Source: DATCJA01 sp963814955
GTDB taxonomy: Bacteria > Acidobacteriota > Vicinamibacteria > Vicinamibacterales > UBA2999
DNA: 64,000 nucleotides
NCBI GenBank assembly: GCA_963814955.1
Contig: CAWFEX010000006.1
Coordinates: 882,383-946,382, forward strand
Direction of reading: 5' to 3'
Shown: positions 28,273 to 36,606 of the stretch, one piece after another
How the letters are laid out: every line of letters starts with the position of its first letter
Numbering within the stretch: the stretch's first letter is position 1
Position numbers and translations under genes: made by a program
Notes under the pieces: generated by a model
Seen by the model: the letters and a program-made list of their open reading frames with translations, nothing else
Told to the model about the DNA's origin: nothing
The model's database searches: none

Positions 28273-29577
28273 GATAAAGGCAGGCTTCCTCTCTGCCACA
28301 TCCATCGGTCGCGCGGGCGAGTCGCCACCGACTTCCCGTGACGCATCGACGTTCACCCAGAGCGCGGCGCCTGCGAGCAGCAGGACCGTCATCGGGATGA
28401 ACGGCGCGTCGTAGCTGCCCGTACGAGCCACGATGTAGCCGTAGAGGACCGAGCCCGCAAGTGCGCCGACCTGGGCAATCGTGTTCATCAGGCCCACCAT
28501 CGCTCCGGCGCGTCGTCCGCCGATGTCCAGGCAGACGCCGAATACCCCGGACTGTTGGAAGGTAATGCCTCCGTAGGTCAGGGCGAGGAAGACCACGGTC
28601 AGTACTTGATGGTGCGTGAGCATTGCCGCAACGGTGAACGCCGCCGCGGCCGTCAGCGCCGCGGCGCCAATGACTCGCCGGCCGCGCTTCGCACCGAGCC
28701 GCCGCACCAGCGCGTCGCTCGCGGCGCCCCCGGCAAGGTTGGCGCACGCGGCGACCACGTACGGGAGCGCCGAGAGGAGCAGATTGGCCTCGCTGAATCC
28801 CCGGCCGCGGACAAGGAACGTGTGAAACCACGTCTGGAAGAAGGTGTAGACGTAGACGTAGCAGAACGCCAGTCCTAGCATCGACCACACTGTGGTGGAC
28901 CGGTAGGCGAGCCGCCATGGGAACGCATCATGGCCCGCAACGGAAGCCCCCGGGGCGGCGGCGGATGGCGAGGCGCCGCCACGCTTCTCTTCGGGCGAAT
29001 CGCGGAACCACGCGTACCAGACCGCCGCCCAGACCAGCCCGGCGACGCCGAAGACGTAGAACGACATCCGCCAGCCGTAGCGCATCTGGATCGGCAGCAC
29101 CAGCAGTGGCGCGATGGCGCCGCCCACCTGGCTGGCCATCAGGTTCACGCCGGACATCGTGGCGCGCTGCCGCGGCGGGAACCATCGCGACACCACCACG
29201 GATGCATTCGGAAACGCGCCGGCTTCGCCCGCTCCGAACAGAAACCTGGTGAGGAGCAAGGGGTAGAAGCCCGTGACCGCCCCGGTCAAGGCGGTGAACG
29301 CCGACCACCACACTACGATGCGCGCGAGCACGCGCCGAGGGCCGATGCGGTCGCCCATCATGCCCGTCGGAATTTCGAAGAGACAGTAGGCGAGCGTGAA
29401 CATGCCCGTCACCCATCCCCACCCGATGGGGTCGATCCCCAGGTCCTCCTGCATGCGCGGTCCGGCCACCGAGATGCAGACCCGATCGAGATAGGTGATC
29501 GCAAACAGCAGGACGAGCAGACCGACGACGTTGCGGCGGTCGCTCGATGCACTCGGCAAGATGGCAGATTGTGTCAC
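28261..29577 (-). CDS. MFS transporter, anion:cation symporter type
   Basis: The GTG at 29577 is the likely start (TQSAILPSASSDRRNVVGLL), 21 bases after the upstream hydrolase stop. The 438-residue protein has 12 hydrophobic segments. ITYLDRVCISVAGPRMQEDL and GDRIGPRRVLARI are typical of the ACS branch (hexuronate, tartrate, allantoate and related organic anions). The last residues (ERKPAFIGPT) come from the overlapping family B repeat. It is encoded directly after an M20 amidohydrolase, so it probably imports that enzyme's substrate. A continuous frame to 30846 is an artefact of a shift in the hydrolase gene. Confidence 0.85.
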   Translation of the reverse strand: MTQSAILPSASSDRRNVVGLLVLLFAITYLDRVCISVAGPRMQEDLGIDPIGWGWVTGMFTLAYCLFEIPTGMMGDRIGPRRVLARIVVWWSAFTALTGAVTGFYPLLLTRFLFGAGEAGAFPNASVVVSRWFPPRQRATMSGVNLMASQVGGAIAPLLVLPIQMRYGWRMSFYVFGVAGLVWAAVWYAWFRDSPEEKRGGASPSAAAPGASVAGHDAFPWRLAYRSTTVWSMLGLAFCYVYVYTFFQTWFHTFLVRGRGFSEANLLLSALPYVVAACANLAGGAASDALVRRLGAKRGRRVIGAAALTAAAAFTVAAMLTHHQVLTVVFLALTYGGITFQQSGVFGVCLDIGGRRAGAMVGLMNTIAQVGALAGSVLYGYIVARTGSYDAPFIPMTVLLLAGAALWVNVDASREVGGDSPARPMDVAERKPAFIGPT

Positions 29578-29597
29578 GCGGGCGGCGTGACTCCTGG

Positions 29598-30846
29598 TCA
29601 AATCCGGTCCGCTGCCACCGCCGCAACCGTCTTGTCTACCAGCCGCTGGAACGCCTCGATCGTCGCTTCGAGATCGGGCTCCGGCGTGTCTTCTTCTTTG
29701 CAGTGCGAGAGGCCGTTGGTGGAGCGGGCGAACATCATCACCGCGGGCATCACGCGGCTCATCTCGACGGCATCGTGCAGCGGCCCCGATGGCAGACGCG
29801 GCGCGTGGCCGGTCACGTCCTGCACCGCCTCGGCGCACAGCTCGATCAGCCGCGCGTCGAACCGGCAGGGATCGATGCGCCACACGCGCCGCCACTCCAC
29901 GCTGACCTTGTTGTCGGCGGCCGCACGCGCCGCCGCGGCTTGCGCGTCGGCAAGGGCCTGCCGCAGCGTCGCCTGGATCGAGCGCCCGTTGATCGAGGGC
30001 GATCTCGCACACCCCGGGCACGGCGGTGACGATCGCCGGCTCCACTGACACGGTACCCACGGTGCACACCATGCCGGTATCGGGAGTCGAGTGGCGCCTG
30101 GCAATCTCGCGGCAGGCAAGCGCCGTCTCGGCGGCGGCGAGGAACGCATCGCGGCGCATCGCGATCGGCGTCGAGCCCGCGTGTGCCGCCTGGCCGACGA
30201 AGCGCAAGACGTGACGCTCGACACCGTAGGTGCCGATGACGGCGCCGGCCGATCGCCCCATCGACTCCAGGACCGGCCCCTGTTCGATGTGCAGCTCGAG
30301 GTAGGCCCGTGGGCGCCGTTCGTCCAGCGACCGACGCGCCTCCGGCATCAGGTCCAGATCGACGCCGTTCTCGGCCAGGGTGTCCGGCAACCGCACGCCG
30401 TCACGATCCACCAGGTTGCGAACGCTGTCGGGCACGAGGCTGCCGCTGGCGCCGGACGATCCCAGCAGGCTGCGCGAGAAACGCGCGCCCTCCTCGTCGG
30501 CGAAGTCGACGACGGCCAAGGTGACCGGCGGGGTGGTGCCCTTGCGGCGACGCAACGCCTCGACACCCGCGAGGACGCCGAGCGGGCCGTCGAGCCAACC
30601 GCCGTTGGGAACGGAGTCCAGATGGCCGCCGATGACGACTGTGTCCGGCCGCGCGCCGGCAAGCGCGATCCACCGGTTGCCTGCGGCGTCGGCGTCCGCG
30701 CGCAGGCCGTCAGCGGCCAGCAGATCGTCGAGCCAGCGGCGTGCGTCGCGCCACACCGGCCCCCATGCGACCCGCTGGGCGCCGTTGGCGTCGCTGGTCC
30801 GCGCCGCCAGGGCGCGCAGGTTGGCGATCACGTCGCGTGCGCTCAA
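29598..30846 (-). pseudogene. M20-family allantoate/N-carbamoyl amino acid amidohydrolase, one frameshift
   Basis: The ATG at 30846 opens SARDVIANLRALAART. Metal-site motifs are VVIGGHLDSVPNGG, VVDFADEEGARFS and AYLELHIEQGPVLES. The first frame fails near 29960-29980 after CEIALDQRALD; the other frame continues LRQALADAQAAAARAAADN and the late motifs PSGPLHDAVEMSRVMPAVMM and GLSHCKEEDT, ending at 29598. Joined length is about 415 residues, normal for allantoate amidohydrolase or N-carbamoyl-L-amino-acid hydrolase, which hydrolyse ureido compounds. The downstream MFS gene suggests a small catabolic operon. Confidence 0.83.
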
Positions 30847-30871
30847 ACGTCACCTCGCCTGTCTAGCCATA

Positions 30872-30890
30872 GCTCACGCGAAACGTGAGC
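30872..30890. other. Small perfect hairpin upstream of the amidohydrolase gene
   Basis: GCTCACG and CGTGAGC pair across a CGAAA loop. It sits 26 bases before the amidohydrolase start, so it lies in the leader of that transcript or marks a regulator site. There is no further evidence. Confidence 0.4.
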
Positions 30891-31083
30891 GGACGCTGGT
30901 GCGGAACAGAGCCGGGTCGTCGGATGCGCAACGGTGTTCCGGGGCGGACGCCTGCTGGCCCGGCGTAGCGGCCGTGCCCGGGATTCCGGCCTGGGACACC
31001 TAGTCGGCGGCCGCTCGTGGTGACAGCAACAACACCGCGGCGGCCGCAGCTCCAGCGACGCTCACCTGAAGCGACTGCTTATC

Positions 31084-31506
31084 TCACGTCTCCCTTGGCA
31101 GCCCGGCAAGGAGCACCGGGGCCGCGACGCACGCGTGTGCTGGGCGTCGCATCACGCCGCTCACTGGCTCCTCGCCGGTGCCCGGGTTGAGCGCAATCAC
31201 CGACCGGCGTGTGCCCCCCGTGGCGTACAGCACGCCCTTTACCATCAGCGGTGTCGTCTGGAGATTGAATTCGGGACGCGGCCCGAGGTTGTCGGTCTTG
31301 AACCGCCACGCCACCTCGAGCTGGTTGAAGTTGGACGCGTTGATCTGGTCGAGTGGGGAATACCGGGTCTGACGGAGATCGTTGCCATACGACCGCCACT
31401 CGACCATGCCGGAACCCGACTGCCCGTTCACGGGCAGCGTGGGCAACAGCAGCAGACAGCTCACGGAGCTCAGAAAGATGACAAGGCGAGCACGCGTACG
31501 CGTCAT
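31084..31506 (-). pseudogene. Truncated PQQ-type quinoprotein, N-terminal fragment
   Basis: The ATG at 31506 opens a signal peptide (VIFLSSVSCLLLLPTLPVNG) followed by WRSYGNDLRQTRYSPLDQIN and VLYATGGTRRSVIALNPGTG, the first propeller blade of a PQQ-dependent dehydrogenase. The homology stops after about 110 residues and is followed by an unrelated tail to 31084. Intact homologues are 550-700 residues, so most blades are gone. It begins 14 bases after the VOC gene and may once have been cotranscribed with it. Confidence 0.7.
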
Positions 31507-31520
31507 AGTTCCTCCTGCGA

Positions 31521-32340
31521 TCAGGGCGCCAATGCCTCGGTGACCTCGATATATGTGCCCCAGGGATCCGTCAGAAACGCGACCTTGGTCCCGATATTGG
31601 GAACCTGACGCGGCGGCGCGTCGAACTTGAGGCCGTGCGCCGTGAGTTTCTTCTCGAACTCCGCGATGTTCTTCACGTCGAAGCCGAGGTGATCGATCGC
31701 GCGCCCTTTCGACGGCGCCAGCTTGCCCGCGCCGGCTGAAAAGGACAGGTTGAAGCGGTGGAAGTAGTCGGTCTGGATGACGCCAGGTCTCGCCACGCGC
31801 TGACGCGCGCCGGGAAAGCCGCCGAACACCTTCGCGTACCACGCCTGCATCGCCGGAATGTCCGCCTCGGCCGGATAGAGATGTACGTGATCCATGCTGA
31901 CCGGTCCAGGCAGCGACGGATCGCCGAAGACCTCGACACGAATTGCGTCGCCGGGGGCGTAGACGTATCCCTGATTCGGATTCACGTCGCCCACGTCTGT
32001 ACTTCACGCCGGCGGCCTTCCAGCGGGCGCGCATAGCCGCGATGTCCTTGTACACGAAGCCGAAATGATCGAAGACCGATCCGGCGGCCGGTTCCGCGGC
32101 GTCTGCCTGCCTGAGCATGACGAAGATGCCGGGGAACTGAATCAGAGTGAGCGGTCCGTTGGTGACGAGCGTACCGCCGAGCATCTCCGTCCAGAATCGC
32201 TTCTGCACCTCGACGTCCTTGACGACTACATGGATGTGGCCGAGCGCCACACCCAAGTCGTTGGCGGGGGCCAGCTGCGCCAGCGCCGGTGTTGCCCACG
32301 CGAGCATCGCGACCATGACGGCCGCAAGAACTTTTCGCAT
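31521..32340 (-). pseudogene. Exported double VOC (glyoxalase-fold) protein, one frameshift
   Basis: The ATG at 32340 opens a signal peptide (cleavage near PALAQL) and a first VOC domain (LGHIHVVVKDVEVQKRFW ... DHFGFVYKDIAAMRARW). The frame shifts near 32000 (KAAGVKY then TDVGDVNPNQGYVYAP). The second VOC domain (MDHVHLYPAEADIPAMQAWY ... DHLGFDVKNIAEFEKKL) ends at 31521 with WGTYIEVTEALAP. Joined length is about 273 residues. VOC folds bind a divalent metal through His/Glu; the reaction here is unknown. Confidence 0.78.
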
Positions 32341-32389
32341 CGATATCCTCCGCGTGAGGGCCCATCTTCCGGGCCGTGCCGGCGCCTGT

Positions 32390-32879
32390 CAAGAGGAAAC
32401 CCCCGGCGTCCGCACCGCCTTCGATCGCCAGCCGACATTCGTCAGCGAGACCTTGTTCATCCTGCCGAGTGGGCATGCATCGAGGAGCAATGGTCGCTCA
32501 CCTGCGGGTCGGCACGGATACGCTTGGCCTGAACTATGAAGTCGACAATGTATCGAGGCGCGCCAGGCGAGACACCCTCTTTTCACCCCCCTCCGTGGAG
32601 GAGTTGCGCGAAATCGCAGGCGCGGCCGGATGGCAAGGCTACTTCTCAGATCCTGCGAGGGCATCGGCGGCGCACGGTCAAGCGGTCGAGAACGGATGGA
32701 TTGAAGCGTTCACCGATGTAATCGTTCGCGCCATCCGCGGCGAAAACATGTTTGGCCACCCACGCTTTTCCGACACCGTTCCCCCGGCTGTTGTGCCGGT
32801 TACCGAAAAGGCGCTCGCCAGCGAGGCCGCGTTCGACGCGGCCTTGCAGAAGTGGCTGGCGCAACGGCGGCAACGCTAG
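32390..32879 (+). pseudogene. Creatininase-family remnant, core deleted
   Basis: The frame around 32500 reads VGTDTLGLNYEVDNVSRRAR, the N-terminal creatininase pattern. It is followed directly by PSVEELREIAGAAGWQGYF and FTDVIVRAIRGENMFGHPRF, which belong to the C-terminal end, finishing QKWLAQRRQR. The intervening 120 or so residues with the metal-binding core are absent. A degraded start (TFVSETLFILPSG in another frame at about 32430-32470) suggests an extra shift near 32475. It is not an active amidohydrolase as read. Confidence 0.55.
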
Positions 32880-32897
32880 CGATCAGCCGCGATGGTT

Positions 32898-33617
32898 CTA
32901 TCGCGTCGCCAACGCCACGCCGTGTGCGGCCTTCGTGATGATCGCCGCGACTGCTTGCGGCTGCGAGACGTAGACGGCATGACTCCCCTTGACCTCGACA
33001 ACGGTTGAACCGGCGCGCTTCGACATCGCGCGCTGTGCGTCGGGCGGAATCATCTTGTCCTCCGTCGATACGAGATACCAGCTAGGCTTCGACTTCCACG
33101 CTGGTTCGTTGACGGCGCCGTTGAGGGCTGCGAGACCCCACGGCACCTGGGAGTCCGCCATGAATGCTGCCGCGTCAGCGCTCACATCTGCAGCGAACGA
33201 CTCTCGAAACTTCGCCCGGTCGAGAAACAGATAGCCGTCCTGCGGCGGCAGGATCGGAGGCACTGGCGCGCCGGGCGGAGGATTCTTGATCAGCGCGGAG
33301 ACGGACTCCCCCTTGTCCGGAGCAAACGCCGCGATATAGACGAGGCCGGCGACTTTCGGATGGTTGCCGGCTTCCGTGATCACGACGCCTCCGTACGAAT
33401 GGCCAACGAGAATCGCAGGGCCGTCCTGCGCGGCTAGCGTGCGTTTCGTAACCGCGACGTCATCCGCCAGCGAAGTGGTCGGATTCTGGACGATTGAGAC
33501 GTTGTAGCCGTCCTTCTTGAGATGGTCGTAAACTCCTTGCCAACCGGACCCGTCCACGAACCCCCCATGTACCAGGATGACGTTCTTGATGCTCTCAACT
33601 GCTCTTGCTTGCGACAT
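32898..33617 (-). CDS. Alpha/beta hydrolase
   Basis: The ATG at 33617 with GGGAGG upstream gives 239 residues. The nucleophile elbow is AILVGHSYGGVVIT (Ser in GHSYG), the oxyanion strand is NVILVHGGFVDGSGW, and the late STEDKMIPP acid and VKGSHAVYVSQP His complete the triad. It resembles small esterases of the EstC/MenH-like group that act on small substrates; the true substrate is unknown. There is no signal peptide. It is convergent with the creatininase remnant. Confidence 0.88.
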   Translation of the reverse strand: MSQARAVESIKNVILVHGGFVDGSGWQGVYDHLKKDGYNVSIVQNPTTSLADDVAVTKRTLAAQDGPAILVGHSYGGVVITEAGNHPKVAGLVYIAAFAPDKGESVSALIKNPPPGAPVPPILPPQDGYLFLDRAKFRESFAADVSADAAAFMADSQVPWGLAALNGAVNEPAWKSKPSWYLVSTEDKMIPPDAQRAMSKRAGSTVVEVKGSHAVYVSQPQAVAAIITKAAHGVALATR

Positions 33618-33916
33618 GAAGACCTCCCCATCGCCGAGCACCACTGCGGATGATCGGTATGTGATCCTTGACGCAGCATGAAACCAAACGCGCGTGGTCG
33701 AATCTATTGGACGATGGTATTAGCGACACCTTGGTATGAGCGGTCCTGTTCATCAGCTCCTGCGGCGTCACAAGGCGGTCGTGGCACAGAACAGCTAGGC
33801 GATGTCACCATGACCCACCGCTGAGGCGCAGGTGCAGAGCCGTTTGCAGGCCACCCCGCAATCGCTATATCCTGTCGCGTGCATATAGTTGTCGGGCGTC
33901 AACGGAGGAGACCTCG
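33618..33916. other. Gene-free gap between divergent genes
   Basis: About 300 bases between the hydrolase and the large exported protein. I see no supported gene, RNA or strong palindrome. Promoters for both directions must lie here, but none is clear. Confidence 0.4.
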
Positions 33917-35902
33917 ATGAAACGTCTCATAGTGGCCGCAATCGTCCTGTTTGTTGCTTGCGCTGGCTTTGTCGCAACTGCCTCCGCGCAGGTGCGCACG
34001 ACTCCGGCCGGCAAGCTGTTCTTCGAAGGGGATATCGTCAAACACAACCTCGACAACGGGGCACCCGGTCCCTTCTGCGTGCTGCAGAGCCGGTTCATGC
34101 GCGGAGAGGCCGTCGCATGGCGCCAGCGCATACTGCAGCCCAACGGCACCCCTGCCGACGACAAAGTACTGAAAAGCGTCGTCGTCGAGCTCGGTAGCGG
34201 CCAGAAGGTGCCTCTCGATTACGGCCCGCACGGCAATCCGCCCACCGACTTCTTCTGGGCCAATTCATGGACGATCCCGCAGAACCACCCGACAGGATCG
34301 GTGGGCTACAAGATCGTCGCCACGATGCAGGATGGAACCGTGGTGACATGGGAGCCGTTCACTCGCCCGAACTCTCAGCTCTGGGTGATCGAGGGCACGC
34401 CGGTTACGAAGACCGCCACGCAAAGTAACGCGGGTCTGGACTCGGCGGTGCGCGTTCCAGCGTTCGTCCTTCTTCTCACTCTAATTTTTGCTGCGCCGGC
34501 TCCCGCTCAGGAGCCGGCGTCGCGTTTTGGCCCGCAGGTACACGTAGGCCAGCCACGCGACGGCTATGTCGGCACAATGCGTGTCGCGCCGCTGCACGGT
34601 AAAGCCGGAGACCCCTTCACGGTTACAGCGGTCGACCTACCCCCCAACGCAGAGTTCCAGATGATCTGGCGCACCGCGATCGGGCGGTGGAACGTCACCG
34701 AATCCGAGTACAAAGGCCGCGAGTTCGTGCCGGTGGCCTACGAGATGGCGCGCGTGCGCAGCGACGCCGCCGGACGCCTGCAGGCGACGTTCAAGACACC
34801 CGAGGACTTCGGCTTCAACCACGACATCGTGCTGCAGCAGGGTGATCGGCTGATGACGCAGGTTGACTATTCGATCGACATGTCGGTCGAGGTCTCTCCG
34901 CGGAGTGGACCTCTCGGCACGCCTATCACGATCGACGTCAAGGGCATCGGCTACCGCAACCTGGAAATGTCCTTCAATCTCCTGTACGACAACCGGTGGA
35001 CCGGCTGGATCTCCGCGGTGACGACGCACGGGTCGGGACGGTTGACGATTCCAGCGACCGGTCACGTCGGCGACCACGTGATCGAGGTGCTGCACGGGCA
35101 GTTCGGGTTCCCCTATCGCAACCAGGAGCAGAGTCCCGAACCTGACCGGCCCCGGTTTTCGATTCCATTCACCGTCACGGCCGGTGCTCCGGTGCTGCCG
35201 CCGCCGCCAGCCGCGCAGGCGCAGACGCACGTTCGTCTGCAGGCTCCGCATGGTGAGCTGCGTTCGAATCCGCGCTTCTCCGGGGTAGGCGAGAAGGTGA
35301 CCGTGACCGGTGAGAAGTTCACGCCCGGGGAGCGCTACACGCTCAACTGGACCCGTGTCATCGGCAATCGCATCGACGGCGGCGGGTGGGAGACGTCATC
35401 GGTGCCTGTAGGTGAGGCAGTGGCCGATCGCGAGGGGCGCGTGACCATCAGCTTCGCGACGCCCGACGATCTCGGCGGCACTCACGGCCTGTTCATTGAC
35501 GCGGGCGGCACGCGGCGGATTGGCACCCACTTCGTGAAGACGACTGCGCTCCCGATGGAAGTGACGCGCGGGCCGGTCGGCACGAAGATCACGCTGCACC
35601 TGAAGGGTGTCGGCTGGACCGAGACGTCGAACATCATGCACCTCGTCTACGACAACGCCTACATCGGCTACGCGTGCGCGTTCAACAGTCAGGGTGACGT
35701 GACGATCTACATGGAGGCGACTGGCGCGCCGGGCTGGCATTTCATCGATCTCTATCCGGGAATCTACAAGGGCACCGAGACGCTTCCGATCAACTACCGC
35801 ATGCCGCAGCTCACCTACGCGGCCGACCATCCGGGCGAAGATCTGCCGGCGTTCCGCTTCGCTTTTGAGGTGACGTCCGGGGCGCGAACGGCAACACCTT
35901 AA
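33917..35902 (+). CDS. Large exported protein with a second internal signal-like segment
   Basis: The frame of 661 residues starts at the ATG at 33917 with GGAGG upstream and a clear signal peptide (cleavage near ATASAQV). Residues 25-165 form one domain (GKLFFEGDIVKHNL ... WVIEGTPV). Near residue 178 comes a second hydrophobic leader, VRVPAFVLLLTLIF followed by AAPAPAQE, preceded in frame by GTG at 34448. The rest has repeated Ig/IPT-like beta segments (SPRSGPLGTPITIDVKGIGY, RGPVGTKITLHLKGVGW). This looks like two neighbouring exported-protein genes fused by loss of a stop, or one protein with an internal membrane anchor. Function unknown. Confidence 0.65.
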   Translation: MKRLIVAAIVLFVACAGFVATASAQVRTTPAGKLFFEGDIVKHNLDNGAPGPFCVLQSRFMRGEAVAWRQRILQPNGTPADDKVLKSVVVELGSGQKVPLDYGPHGNPPTDFFWANSWTIPQNHPTGSVGYKIVATMQDGTVVTWEPFTRPNSQLWVIEGTPVTKTATQSNAGLDSAVRVPAFVLLLTLIFAAPAPAQEPASRFGPQVHVGQPRDGYVGTMRVAPLHGKAGDPFTVTAVDLPPNAEFQMIWRTAIGRWNVTESEYKGREFVPVAYEMARVRSDAAGRLQATFKTPEDFGFNHDIVLQQGDRLMTQVDYSIDMSVEVSPRSGPLGTPITIDVKGIGYRNLEMSFNLLYDNRWTGWISAVTTHGSGRLTIPATGHVGDHVIEVLHGQFGFPYRNQEQSPEPDRPRFSIPFTVTAGAPVLPPPPAAQAQTHVRLQAPHGELRSNPRFSGVGEKVTVTGEKFTPGERYTLNWTRVIGNRIDGGGWETSSVPVGEAVADREGRVTISFATPDDLGGTHGLFIDAGGTRRIGTHFVKTTALPMEVTRGPVGTKITLHLKGVGWTETSNIMHLVYDNAYIGYACAFNSQGDVTIYMEATGAPGWHFIDLYPGIYKGTETLPINYRMPQLTYAADHPGEDLPAFRFAFEVTSGARTATP

Positions 35903-35955
35903 AACGACGACACGCCATGAGTTCCTGTTGATTCGTGGCCCAGGGAGAAAAACGC

Positions 35956-36528
35956 ATGATCGATGGAAAGATGTCTCGCAGCTTCGCCTGCGTGCTCACG
36001 TTTGCTGCCAGCTTGCTCGCGGCCCCGGTGGCGGCGCAGCAGACCGGCACATCGTCAGCAGCACAACCGACCCGTATTCAGAACGCTCTCGCCAATGACG
36101 TCGGCACGATGGCGGACAAGTTCGTGGGACTGGCGCGGGTCATGGCCGGAAAGTACGACTGGCGTCCCGGCCAGGGGGTGCGGTCCGTCGCCGAGGTGTT
36201 CAACTTGATCGTCACCGAGAACAGAATGCTCGCTGGCCTGCTGTCGGGTACTCCGGCGGCCGGTCCGGGCGGCGGCCGCGGTGGACAGCCGGCGCCGATC
36301 ACTGATCCCGCGGCGATGCAGGAGGCGTTGCGGAGCACGTACGCGACGCTGCGCCAGGCCATCGCCGGGTTGTCTGACGGCGACCTGAATGCGTCCATAC
36401 GGATGTTCGGCCAGGACACGACCAAGCAGGGCGCCGTGCTCATGCTGCTCTTCGATCAGCACGAGCACCTCGGTCAATCGATTGCCTACGCGCGCACGAA
36501 CACCGTAGTGCCGCCCTGGAGCAAGTAA
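35956..36528 (+). CDS. Exported DinB-like four-helix protein
   Basis: The ATG at 35956 with AGGGAGA upstream gives 190 residues and a signal peptide (cleavage near VAAQQ). The remainder is helical, with LANDVGTMADKFVGLARVMA, GVRSVAEVFNLIVTENRMLA and DQHEHLGQSIAYARTNTVVPPW, which match the DinB/YfiT four-helix metal-binding fold (His residues in the last helix). A Gly-rich loop (PGGGRGGQ) interrupts the middle. Members are putative metal-dependent thiol transferases or hydrolases; the role here is unknown. An acyl-CoA synthetase frame follows directly. Confidence 0.75.
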   Translation: MIDGKMSRSFACVLTFAASLLAAPVAAQQTGTSSAAQPTRIQNALANDVGTMADKFVGLARVMAGKYDWRPGQGVRSVAEVFNLIVTENRMLAGLLSGTPAAGPGGGRGGQPAPITDPAAMQEALRSTYATLRQAIAGLSDGDLNASIRMFGQDTTKQGAVLMLLFDQHEHLGQSIAYARTNTVVPPWSK

Positions 36529-36606
36529 GACGTCCGTCCCAAGCAGGGCTTTTTCCTGCTGTCTGCGAACGCCGCGTTTGCTCAGACGAAATCACCCATC
36601 GAAGGT

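Noticed and set aside
28261..30846. Single 861-residue fusion of amidohydrolase and transporter
   Set aside because: The join passes through nonsense sequence; the hydrolase C-terminus is present in another frame with its own stop.
31084..32340. Single 418-residue VOC-quinoprotein fusion
   Set aside because: The second VOC domain lies in another frame over the middle; the continuous frame is an artefact of one shift.
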